Assembly: GCA_945873105.1 (NCBI GenBank)
Contig: CAMCBW010000015.1
Location: 1-64,000, forward strand
DNA length: 64,000 bases
Origin: Tangfeifania diversioriginum
Lineage (GTDB): Bacteria; Bacteroidota; Bacteroidia; Bacteroidales; Prolixibacteraceae
Reading direction: 5' to 3'
Shown here: positions 48,263 through 56,432 of the stretch, one piece after another
Layout of the letters: every line of letters starts with the position of its first letter
Position numbering within the stretch: position 1 is the first letter of the stretch
Translations under genes and position numbers: made by a program
The notes under the pieces: model-generated
Told to the model about the DNA's origin: nothing
Databases searched by the model: none
What the model saw: the letters and a program-made list of their open reading frames with translations, nothing else

Positions 48263-48532
48263 ATGAGCACAAATTCCAGCGAAATCAGGTATCTTACTCC
48301 TCCTTCGGTTGAAGTAAAGAAGAAGAAATATTGTCGTTTCAAAAAAAACGGTATCAAGTATGTGGATTACAAAGATCCTGAATTCTTGAAAAAATTTCTC
48401 AATGAGCAGGGTAAAATTTTACCACGCCGTCTTACCGGTACTTCCTTGAAATACCAGCGTAAAGTATCACAGGCTATCAAGCGTTCTCGAATGATCGCAT
48501 TGCTGCCTTATGTAACAGATTTGTTAAAATAA
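48263..48532 (+). CDS. rpsR: 30S ribosomal protein S18
   Basis: [62 protein letters not shown]. Confidence 0.98.
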   Translation: MSTNSSEIRYLTPPSVEVKKKKYCRFKKNGIKYVDYKDPEFLKKFLNEQGKILPRRLTGTSLKYQRKVSQAIKRSRMIALLPYVTDLLK

Positions 48533-48550
48533 TTAGTAGGAGGTACGAAA

Positions 48551-48997
48551 ATGGAAATTATTCTGCTTCAAGATGTTGCAAATCTGGGTAGCAAAGATGA
48601 TGTATTAGTTGTGAAAAACGGCTATGGTCGTAATTACTTGATCCCCCAGAAGTTGGCTGTATTGGCCACCACATCGTCAAAAAAGGTTCTTTCTGAGAAC
48701 CTTAAACAACGCGCTCACAAAGAGGCCAAACTGAAAGAAGAGGCACTCAAACAGGCTGAGATCATCAAAACTATATCCATTGTGATTGGCGCAAAGACCA
48801 GTTCAACAGGAAAGATTTTTGGATCGGTCAACAACATTCAGGTTGCTGAGGCGTTGAAGGAAAAAGGATTTGAGGTCGATCGTAAACAGATCACCATCAA
48901 GGAAGATTCTATCAAGGAGATTGGAAAACATACTGCCAAGGTGAAATTTCACCGCGAAGTGGTGGTTGAACTGGAGTTTGAAGTCGTTGCCGAATAA
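48551..48997 (+). CDS. rplI: 50S ribosomal protein L9
   Basis: MEIILLQDVANLGSKDDVLVVKNGYGRNYLIPQKLAV. Confidence 0.98.
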   Translation: MEIILLQDVANLGSKDDVLVVKNGYGRNYLIPQKLAVLATTSSKKVLSENLKQRAHKEAKLKEEALKQAEIIKTISIVIGAKTSSTGKIFGSVNNIQVAEALKEKGFEVDRKQITIKEDSIKEIGKHTAKVKFHREVVVELEFEVVAE

Positions 48998-49046
48998 GGC
49001 ACTGAACGATACACCAGGTTTCCGAAATCATTTACAAAAACAGATA

Positions 49047-49081
49047 AAAAGCTGTCTCTGCCATGGAGACAGCTTTTTTTT
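49047..49081 (+). terminator. Rho-independent terminator after rplI
   Basis: AAAAGCTGTCTC-TGCCATG-GAGACAGCTTTTTTTT. Confidence 0.85.
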
Positions 49082-49107
49082 GGTATTTTTGCTTTAAATC
49101 AAACATC

Positions 49108-50532
49108 TTGGAAAAACTAACCAGACAAAAATTAACAGACCTCTTTCAACAAAGATTTCAGGAAGAGGTGATTTCAGCAGAAATGCTTCCGCCTTCAGGT
49201 TCCTACCGGGAGTATGTCCGGTTGAAAAGCATCCATTTTAGTGCCATAGGTACCTGGAATGAAGATGAAAAAGAGAACAATGCATTTGTTAACTTTTCAG
49301 GACACCTTCGATCAAGCGGGGTAAAGGTCCCTGAAATCTACGAATACGATTTTAAAAACCGAATCTACCTGCAGGAAGACCTGGGGGATGTAACCCTTTT
49401 CTCCTTTCTGACCGAAATCCGCGCCAAGAGCGGTTTTGTCTCCGAAATTACAGATGCTTACCGAAAAGTTGTTCGGGAATTGCCTGTTATTCAGGTTACT
49501 GCCGGAAAGTCGATCGATTTCAGTTTTTGCTATCCCAGAAAGGCCTTCGATCGCCAATCGATGATGTGGGACCTCAATTATTTCAAATACTATTTTCTGA
49601 AACTTGCCAAAGTTGCCTTCGATGAGCAAAAATTGGAGGACGACTACACAGCCTTCTGCGATTACCTGTTGAAGGCTGAAAGTGATTTCTTCATGATGCG
49701 GGATTTTCAGAGCAGGAATATTCTGCTCCGCGGTGAAGAGCCTTGGTTCATCGATTACCAGGGAGGACGGCGCGGTGCTCTGCAATACGATTTGGCCTCC
49801 CTGCTCTACGATGCGAAGGCTGATCTTCCCCAGGCAGTAAGGGAGGAGCTTATTGAAGAGTACCTCGACCATTTGACCACGCTGCATCCAGTGGATCGCA
49901 CAGAGTTCAAGCAATATTTTTATGGTTATGTCCTGATTCGTATGATGCAGGCCATGGGAGCCTATGGATTCAGAGGATTTTATGAGCAAAAGGCCCACTT
50001 CTTGAAGAGCATTCCATTTGCCCTTGAAAATCTGAATATCGTCCTGCAAAAGATCGATGTACCAATTCAGCTGCCGGAGCTCTACAAAGTTCTCCATTCT
50101 CTTGCCGAGTCGGAGGTGTTAAAAGCCATTGTTTCAAAAGAGACCGAACTAACCATTTCAGTCACGAGTTTTTCTTACAAAAAAGGTATTCCTGCGGATC
50201 CTTCCGGCAATGGAGGTGGATTTGTTTTCGATTGCAGGGCATTGCCTAATCCAGGTAGATTGTCAGAATACCAAAAACTCACCGGAAAAGATACCGAGGT
50301 TATCGCCTATCTTGAAGCCTACCCGGAGGTGGATGCATTTCTGAATGCAGCATTCAACCTGGTGGATCAAAGTACAAGGGTCTACCTCGACAGGAAATTT
50401 ACCCACTTGACCGTTCAGTTTGGCTGTACAGGGGGGCAACATCGCTCTGTCTATGCTGCTGAGCGACTGGCAGCGCATTTGAGAAACAATTTCCCGGTAA
50501 AAGTCGTACTACGACACAGAGAACAAGATTAA
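49108..50532 (+). CDS. APH-family (AmgK-like) phosphotransferase fused to a RapZ-like C-terminal domain
   Basis: Kinase motifs FFMMRDFQSRNILLRGEEPWFIDYQGG; RapZ-like C-terminus GGFVFDCRALPNPGR...VQFGCTGGQHRSVYAAERLA. Start TTG at 49108 because the ORF-track ATG lies in the terminator. Confidence 0.88.
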   Translation: MEKLTRQKLTDLFQQRFQEEVISAEMLPPSGSYREYVRLKSIHFSAIGTWNEDEKENNAFVNFSGHLRSSGVKVPEIYEYDFKNRIYLQEDLGDVTLFSFLTEIRAKSGFVSEITDAYRKVVRELPVIQVTAGKSIDFSFCYPRKAFDRQSMMWDLNYFKYYFLKLAKVAFDEQKLEDDYTAFCDYLLKAESDFFMMRDFQSRNILLRGEEPWFIDYQGGRRGALQYDLASLLYDAKADLPQAVREELIEEYLDHLTTLHPVDRTEFKQYFYGYVLIRMMQAMGAYGFRGFYEQKAHFLKSIPFALENLNIVLQKIDVPIQLPELYKVLHSLAESEVLKAIVSKETELTISVTSFSYKKGIPADPSGNGGGFVFDCRALPNPGRLSEYQKLTGKDTEVIAYLEAYPEVDAFLNAAFNLVDQSTRVYLDRKFTHLTVQFGCTGGQHRSVYAAERLAAHLRNNFPVKVVLRHREQD

Positions 50533-50550
50533 TATGAATTGTTTAGGATG

Positions 50551-50628
50551 TTTGAAGAGTTTGAAAAGTTACGGTAATTCAACATTTCAAACTTTTTAAA
50601 CATTTCAAACCCTTCAAACCAAATTTTT
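50551..50628. repeat. Short-period degenerate repeat (ACATTTCAAAC-type)
   Basis: aacatttcaaactttttaaacatttcaaacccttcaaacc with complementary gtttgaagagtttgaaaag upstream. Confidence 0.75.
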
Positions 50629-50629
50629 T

Positions 50630-50767
50630 ATGGCCAAAAAGAAATGCGAAGACAAGGATTACGAAAAACCGGAACATCCAAAATTTGAATGCAAGAAATG
50701 TGGAAGAACTTCAAAAAAGGAGGATAAGGTTTGTAAACCCATAAAATTGAACAACCAAACCTTCTGA
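50630..50767 (+). CDS. Small (45 aa) zinc-ribbon-like protein, missed by the ORF track
   Basis: MAKKKCEDKDYEKPEHPKFECKKCGRTSKKEDKVCKPIKLNNQTF*, four-Cys pattern. Confidence 0.7.
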   Translation: MAKKKCEDKDYEKPEHPKFECKKCGRTSKKEDKVCKPIKLNNQTF

Positions 50768-50772
50768 GCTCC

Positions 50773-51486
50773 ATGAAGGCACTCATCTTAGCAGCTGGAT
50801 TGGGCACCAGGTTGGGCCCTTTTACCAACGACAAGCCCAAGGCACTGGTCGAATTAAATGGTGTCACCTTGTTGGAAAGAGCCATCCGCAAAGTGACTGA
50901 GCTGGGTGTATCAGAGATTATTGTGAACATTCACCATTTCGGAGATCAAATCATAGAATTTCTAATTAGAAACAAGAACTTTCATCTTCCAATCAGCCTA
51001 TCCGATGAAAGAGACCAACTCCTTGATACCGGTGGTGCCCTATTAAAAGCCCGCTCATTGCTGGGTGACAAGGAGCCATTTTTGGTTTACAATGTGGATA
51101 TTCTCACCTCCCTGCACCTGGAAGATCTACTGGCCTATCATACCCTGAAAGGTGGCCTGGCGACCATGGCGGTGCGAAGCAGGGAGACACAACGATACCT
51201 GCTTTTTAATCCTCAAATGCAGCTTGCAGGTTGGAGAAATACCAAAACCGGAGAAGAGACGATTGTCAGGGATGATAATGACCTGCAAAATTTAGCTTTC
51301 AGCGGTATTCAAATTGTTCAACCCGAGATTTTCCCGCTCATTTCTGAAAGTGGCAAATTTTCGGTCATCCAACTCTACCTTCGGTTGGCAAAGAGTCAAA
51401 GTATCTTCGGTTTCAAGGATACATCCACTCTTTGGATGGATCTTGGCAAACCAGAACAACTCATTCAGGCGGAGAAGTTAATGTGA
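50773..51486 (+). CDS. MurU-like sugar-1-phosphate nucleotidyltransferase
   Basis: MKALILAAGLGTRLGPFTNDKPKALVELNGVTLLERAI; LVYNVDILTSLHL. Confidence 0.88.
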   Translation: MKALILAAGLGTRLGPFTNDKPKALVELNGVTLLERAIRKVTELGVSEIIVNIHHFGDQIIEFLIRNKNFHLPISLSDERDQLLDTGGALLKARSLLGDKEPFLVYNVDILTSLHLEDLLAYHTLKGGLATMAVRSRETQRYLLFNPQMQLAGWRNTKTGEETIVRDDNDLQNLAFSGIQIVQPEIFPLISESGKFSVIQLYLRLAKSQSIFGFKDTSTLWMDLGKPEQLIQAEKLM

Positions 51487-51514
51487 AAATTGGGAAATGT
51501 GAAAATTTGAAAAT

Positions 51515-51665
51515 GGAGATTTGTACGAATGCAACATTGACTCATTTATGACAAAAAAATGGGTTATTAAACCCAAATCATGATCAATGCTTCCTCATTT
51601 CCACATTTCCACATTTTCACATTTCCCAATTTCCATATTTTCACATTTCCCAATTTCCACATTGC
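51515..51665. repeat. Short-period degenerate repeat (CACATTTCCCAATTTC-type)
   Basis: atttccacatttccacattttcacatttcccaatttccatattttcacatttcccaatttccacatt plus complementary ttgggaaatgtgaaaatttgaaaatgg. Confidence 0.87.
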
Positions 51666-51668
51666 AAA

Positions 51669-52331
51669 TTACCACCGAATCGGTTCAATCCCATGTTGTT
51701 GCAGATAGTCGTTGGTTCTGCTGAAATGCTTGTTTCCAAAGAATCCCCGGTAGGAGGAGAGTGGGGATGGGTGAGGGGAGGAGAGTACCAGATGCCTGTT
51801 ACGGTCAATAAACTCCCCCTTTTTCTGGGCGAAGGATCCCCACAGCAGAAAAACCAGGTGCTGGTGTTCCGCTGCTAGTATACGTATGACACGATCGGTA
51901 AACTGCTCCCACCCTTTGTTTTGGTGAGAGCCTGCCCGGCTGGCTTGGACAGTCAAGGTTGCATTGAGCAGCAGTACCCCTTGCCTGGCCCAGCGATCCA
52001 AATTTCCGCTGGAAGGAGGTGATATGCCAAGATCCTGCTGAATCTCCTTGAAAATGTTTTGCAACGAAGGTGGTTGATCCACTCCATCCGGTACTGAAAA
52101 GCACAACCCATGTGCCTGCCCCGGTCCATGGTAGGGATCCTGTCCGAGTATGACAACTTTGGTTTGGTCAAAGGGGGATTGATCAAAAGCATGGAAGATC
52201 AGCCTCCCGGGAGGGAAAATTTGCCTGGTACCATATTCCTGCCGGATGAATTTCGTCAATTCAATGAAATATGGTTGTTCAAACTCACTGGCCAATCGCT
52301 GCTTCCAGCCGGATTCAATTTTTACTTCCAT
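51669..52331 (-). CDS. ung: Uracil-DNA glycosylase
   Basis: [56 protein letters not shown]. Confidence 0.97.
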   Translation of the reverse strand: MEVKIESGWKQRLASEFEQPYFIELTKFIRQEYGTRQIFPPGRLIFHAFDQSPFDQTKVVILGQDPYHGPGQAHGLCFSVPDGVDQPPSLQNIFKEIQQDLGISPPSSGNLDRWARQGVLLLNATLTVQASRAGSHQNKGWEQFTDRVIRILAAEHQHLVFLLWGSFAQKKGEFIDRNRHLVLSSPHPSPLSSYRGFFGNKHFSRTNDYLQQHGIEPIRW

Positions 52332-52589
52332 TCAAATAAGTTTTGTATAAAAGATAATGTCGTATTTCTTTTTGCGGTCTTAGCGTGCTTTGCGCGACAA
52401 CATCTGGTAAATTGCTCAAGACTCAAAAATAGATACTACGACATTTAATTGTTCTTATTGCTTAAATAGGCTTGTGTGAAGGCATAAATATAGTGATTCA
52501 ACTCAAACGACCCCTTTGCTGCTTAGTTTTTTCTTATTTTTACCATTCTGAATTCGAAGCACTCATCGCTAATACTACTTTTAACAAAC

Positions 52590-53441
52590 ATGCAAACCTT
52601 AGAAAACATTGTAGGTGTTGATCTGGGCGGTACCAGTATCCGCGCAGGTAAAATAGTGGATGGCAAAATCGTTCATCTTTCCAGGTTGCCAACCCCCTCC
52701 GGCGGAACAGTGGAAGAGGTTCTGAGTCAACTATATGCTGTAATGGATGAATGCATTGATTCTTTTACCCAATCTATAGGGGTGGGTGTTCCTTCGGTGG
52801 TGGATGTTGAAAGGGGTATTGTGTATGATGTCATGAACATTCCCTCCTGGAAAGAGGTTCCGCTAAAGGAGTTGCTTGAAAAACGTTACGGTGTTGCGGT
52901 ATTTGTTAACAACGACGCCAATTGTTTTGCTGTGGGGGAGAAATACTTTGGAAAGGCAAAATCCTATAAAAATATTGTGGGGGTAACCCTTGGTACCGGA
53001 TTGGGTTGCGGACTCATTTTCAATGGGAAATTGTACGAAGGGTCCAATTGCGGGGCAGGGGAATTTGGAAATGTTCCTTATCTTGCTCACACTGTGGAAT
53101 ACTATTGCAGTGGTCAGTTTTTCTCCGATGAAAAGAAGGTGAATGCCGTGGAGATCTATCATTTGGCTCAAAAAGGGGACAAATTGGCAATGGCACTCTT
53201 TGCCGAGTATGGTTTTCACCTGGGACAGTCACTGAAATCTATTATTTACGCCTACGATCCTGAAATTGTAATGCTGGGTGGTTCTGTCGCCCGCTCCTTT
53301 GAGTTTTTCAGGGAGGCCATGTATTTGGCCATGCAGGATTTTGCTTTCAGCAACGTATTGGCAAATATGAGGATTGAACTTTCAGAACTGGACAATTCAG
53401 CCATTTTTGGTGCTGCTGCATTGCCACTGATCAAAAAATAA
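52590..53441 (+). CDS. ROK-family sugar kinase
   Basis: GVDLGGTSIRAGKI; NNDANCFAVGE; GVTLGTGLGCGLIFNGKLYEGSNCGAGEFG. Confidence 0.93.
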   Translation: MQTLENIVGVDLGGTSIRAGKIVDGKIVHLSRLPTPSGGTVEEVLSQLYAVMDECIDSFTQSIGVGVPSVVDVERGIVYDVMNIPSWKEVPLKELLEKRYGVAVFVNNDANCFAVGEKYFGKAKSYKNIVGVTLGTGLGCGLIFNGKLYEGSNCGAGEFGNVPYLAHTVEYYCSGQFFSDEKKVNAVEIYHLAQKGDKLAMALFAEYGFHLGQSLKSIIYAYDPEIVMLGGSVARSFEFFREAMYLAMQDFAFSNVLANMRIELSELDNSAIFGAAALPLIKK

Positions 53442-53470
53442 GTAACATAAATCAACCAAATACACCTCGA

Positions 53471-54721
53471 ATGAAACGTAACTATTACATGGTCTTTCTG
53501 GTCTTTGTCGTCTTTTTCGCCATCTCCTTTTTGACAAATATTCTGGGCGCAATTCTCCCTGTTGCCAAAGACGATTTTCATGCCAGTAACACCATGGCAG
53601 CATTTCTGCCCCTCTTTTTCTTCATTGCGTATGGCGTCATGTCCATTCCCGCCGGTTTGATGACGGAGCGATTCAAAGAAAAAAAGGTCATGTTGCTGGC
53701 CTTTGTCTCAGCCTTTGCGGGGGCCCTGATTTTTGGACTTGTTCCAAAATTTGGGGTGATGCTAGGCTCCCTCTTCTTTATTGGTGCTGGTATGGCTATA
53801 CTTCAGGTAGCCATCAATCCGCTTTTACGCGTTTCAGGTGGAGAAGAACATTTTGCCTTTAATTCAGTCATGGCGCAGCTCTTCTTCGGAGGTGCATCTT
53901 TTCTGAGCCCGATGCTCTATGCTTACCTTGTAAGCGAGCTGGGTCCACAGGGTACTCCAAACAGCGCGGTGAAATTTTTAGGGACGCTCGTCCCTGCCAA
54001 CCTGACATGGGTCTCCATTTATTGGATTTTTGCCATCATAGCCTCTATCATGTTTTTGATTGTATTGTTTTCTAAATTCCCCAAAGTTGAATTAAAAGAG
54101 GATGAAAAAACAGGAAATTTGGACACCATCCTGCATCTGCTTAAAAACAAGACGGTGATCGTATTTTTCTTTGGAATATTCGCCTATGTAGGAACAGAAC
54201 AGGGGGTCGCCAACTGGATTTCAGAGTTTTTAAAAACCTACCATGGAATGCGTCCGGAAGTAGAAGGTGCACAGGCTGTACAATGGTACTGGGGACTGAT
54301 GACCATTGGTTGCCTCTTGGGACTTGGATTGCTTAAGCTTGTGGATAGTAAGCTGGTTTTGAGATTATTCGTACTGGGCGCTATGGCGTGCTTGTCAACG
54401 GCACTTTTGACCTCAGATCCCAAAACAGCATTTTATGCCTTCATTGCCATGGGATTCTGTGCTTCAGTGATGTGGTCCATTGTATTTTCAATGGGAATGA
54501 ATTCGATCGCCGAACACCATGGTTCATTCTCCGGTATCCTCTGCTCAGGGATCATGGGTGGTGCAGTTACACCATTGATAGTTGGTTCATTGGCCGATCA
54601 TTTTGGACTGAGAACCGGAATGATGTTCAACTTTGTCACGCTCTCTTTCCTGCTCTTTCTCTCCTTTTGGGCAAAGCCATTGATATCCAACCAAACCATT
54701 TTCAAAAAGAGTGAACAATAG
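53471..54721 (+). CDS. MFS sugar transporter (FucP/glucose-galactose permease-like)
   Basis: 416 aa, 12 TM; FAISFLTNILGAILP; IFAYVGTEQGVANWISEFL. Confidence 0.9.
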   Translation: MKRNYYMVFLVFVVFFAISFLTNILGAILPVAKDDFHASNTMAAFLPLFFFIAYGVMSIPAGLMTERFKEKKVMLLAFVSAFAGALIFGLVPKFGVMLGSLFFIGAGMAILQVAINPLLRVSGGEEHFAFNSVMAQLFFGGASFLSPMLYAYLVSELGPQGTPNSAVKFLGTLVPANLTWVSIYWIFAIIASIMFLIVLFSKFPKVELKEDEKTGNLDTILHLLKNKTVIVFFFGIFAYVGTEQGVANWISEFLKTYHGMRPEVEGAQAVQWYWGLMTIGCLLGLGLLKLVDSKLVLRLFVLGAMACLSTALLTSDPKTAFYAFIAMGFCASVMWSIVFSMGMNSIAEHHGSFSGILCSGIMGGAVTPLIVGSLADHFGLRTGMMFNFVTLSFLLFLSFWAKPLISNQTIFKKSEQ

Positions 54722-54723
54722 AA

Positions 54724-54760
54724 AAACAGAGGAGGGAGCTTTTGGCTCCCTCCTCTGTTT
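54724..54760. terminator. Bidirectional terminator between convergent genes
   Basis: AAACAGAGGAGGGAGC-TTTTG-GCTCCCTCCTCTGTTT. Confidence 0.88.
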
Positions 54761-56204
54761 AAAATAGATTGTTGATCAATGATTGTTCCTCGCTGATCGG
54801 GAACTGCTTGTCCAGGGCAAAGTGCGGTCTCCTTTTAATCCACTGCCCCCTGGTGAAATCAGGGAAATCAACGGAGGCTCCGCCCCTTGCAACAGACATC
54901 TCCGACAATGCAGAAACGGCACTCCAGGCAGCCGCATCGTAAGCATCCAGTGGTACTTCAATTTTACCACGGACAGCATCAAAGAAGTGGTTCAGCATGA
55001 TGAAGTCCATGCCTCCATGTCCGGCACCCAGAGCTTGTGCACCTTTCTCCCGCCACAATTGGTGGTCATATTTTTTCAGCCAAGGCTCGGAAGGATCCCA
55101 GACATGCGGTTTGCTTTGTCCTTCCACATAGATTTGTTGGGCAGGATCCTGCCAGTTGCCACTACCTTCACCCCGCCAGATACCATTGGTGCCTTGTACC
55201 CTGAATCCAAGCGAGTAAGGACGTGGTAAGTTGGTGTCATGGGTAACCAGGATCGTTTCGCCATTGGCGCACTTGATCATCGAGGTGACGATGTCTCCTA
55301 GGTTGAACTGGATATTCCGGTAGATACTATCCTTGGCAGCATGGTCGTTGACGAAATCGTGCAATCCCCTTGATTTGGTTGCCATGGCTGATAGCGTAAG
55401 GAAACGGTTGCCTCTGTTGATATCCAGATAGGTACCGATAGGTCCCAATCCATGGGTAGGGTAGAGGTCACCATTGCGGCGGACAGAATGCAACCCCCTC
55501 CATTGTGCCTCTGAGTGAGCCTCTTTGCCAATCTTCAGGTCATTTTTCAATAAATCGAATTTGACAGAACGCAAATCGTGCTCGTAACCACACCTGGCAT
55601 GAACCAACTCTCCGAACATATTGGCGCGGACCATATTGAGAATCGCCATTACGTCCCTGCGGTAACATACATTCTCCAGGATCATCAACTGTTTGCCGGT
55701 CTCTTCATGCACATTCACGAGATCCCAGCACTCTTCAAGGGTATTGGCAGCAGATACTTCTACGCCGGTATAGGGTACGCCAGCCTTCATGGAGGCGATC
55801 GCCATCGGTACATGCCATTCCCATGGGGTGGCAATAATAACAGCATCCAGCTCTTCATTCTTCAGCATCTCCTCGTAGGCATGATCACTCCCGGTATAGA
55901 ATTTGGGTTCTTTTAAGCCGGCTTTGGAGATAATCTGTTTGGTTCGTTCGATGGATTGTGCACTGATATCACAAACCGCCTTAATTTCGATCCCACCAAC
56001 CGTTATGGAGTCATGTACATGACCCTGGCCACGACCACCGACACCAATAAAACCAACCCTGACGATGCTTTCATCCCGGGGTTCGGCTTTCTTTCCTTTC
56101 TCCTTTTTCTGGGCAAAAAGATCCTCGCTGACCATGGTCATGCCGGTAAGTCCTACTCCTGCCATACTTCCCTGTTTGATAAAGGTTCTCCGATTTGTAC
56201 TCAT
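54759..56204 (-). CDS. GH109-like Gfo/Idh-fold alpha-N-acetylgalactosaminidase
   Basis: Tat signal NRRTFIKQGSMAGVG; GVGGRGQGHV; ENVCYRRDVMAILNMVR; NGDLYPTHGLGPI; INRGNRFLTLSAMATKSRGLHDF. Confidence 0.85.
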   Translation of the reverse strand: MSTNRRTFIKQGSMAGVGLTGMTMVSEDLFAQKKEKGKKAEPRDESIVRVGFIGVGGRGQGHVHDSITVGGIEIKAVCDISAQSIERTKQIISKAGLKEPKFYTGSDHAYEEMLKNEELDAVIIATPWEWHVPMAIASMKAGVPYTGVEVSAANTLEECWDLVNVHEETGKQLMILENVCYRRDVMAILNMVRANMFGELVHARCGYEHDLRSVKFDLLKNDLKIGKEAHSEAQWRGLHSVRRNGDLYPTHGLGPIGTYLDINRGNRFLTLSAMATKSRGLHDFVNDHAAKDSIYRNIQFNLGDIVTSMIKCANGETILVTHDTNLPRPYSLGFRVQGTNGIWRGEGSGNWQDPAQQIYVEGQSKPHVWDPSEPWLKKYDHQLWREKGAQALGAGHGGMDFIMLNHFFDAVRGKIEVPLDAYDAAAWSAVSALSEMSVARGGASVDFPDFTRGQWIKRRPHFALDKQFPISEEQSLINNLF

Positions 56205-56432
56205 AAAGTTGTTTTGTTAGTTTTTATGTAATTATCTTGATATGAAGTTTTGTAAAATATTGAAATGTAAGATATTATTTCCAAAATAAATAAGCTCGTC
56301 CTTTTGATTTGTTTCAATCTGCATGGATAAATACCAAACACTTTAGGGCAAAATGCCGACCTCTTGACAAAATTGAGCATTTGCATTCATAAAAAGAATA
56401 ATTTTGATCAGTTTTAATTAATATTTTAAGAA

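Noticed and set aside
49312-50097. 261 aa minus-strand ORF opposite the kinase fusion
   Set aside because: Antisense to a well-supported kinase domain with no family signature of its own.
54759-56204. Including this Gfo/Idh-fold protein in the non-hydrolytic 3-keto pathway hypothesis
   Set aside because: Its motifs fit GH109 and it lies 30 kb away on the opposite strand next to unrelated genes.
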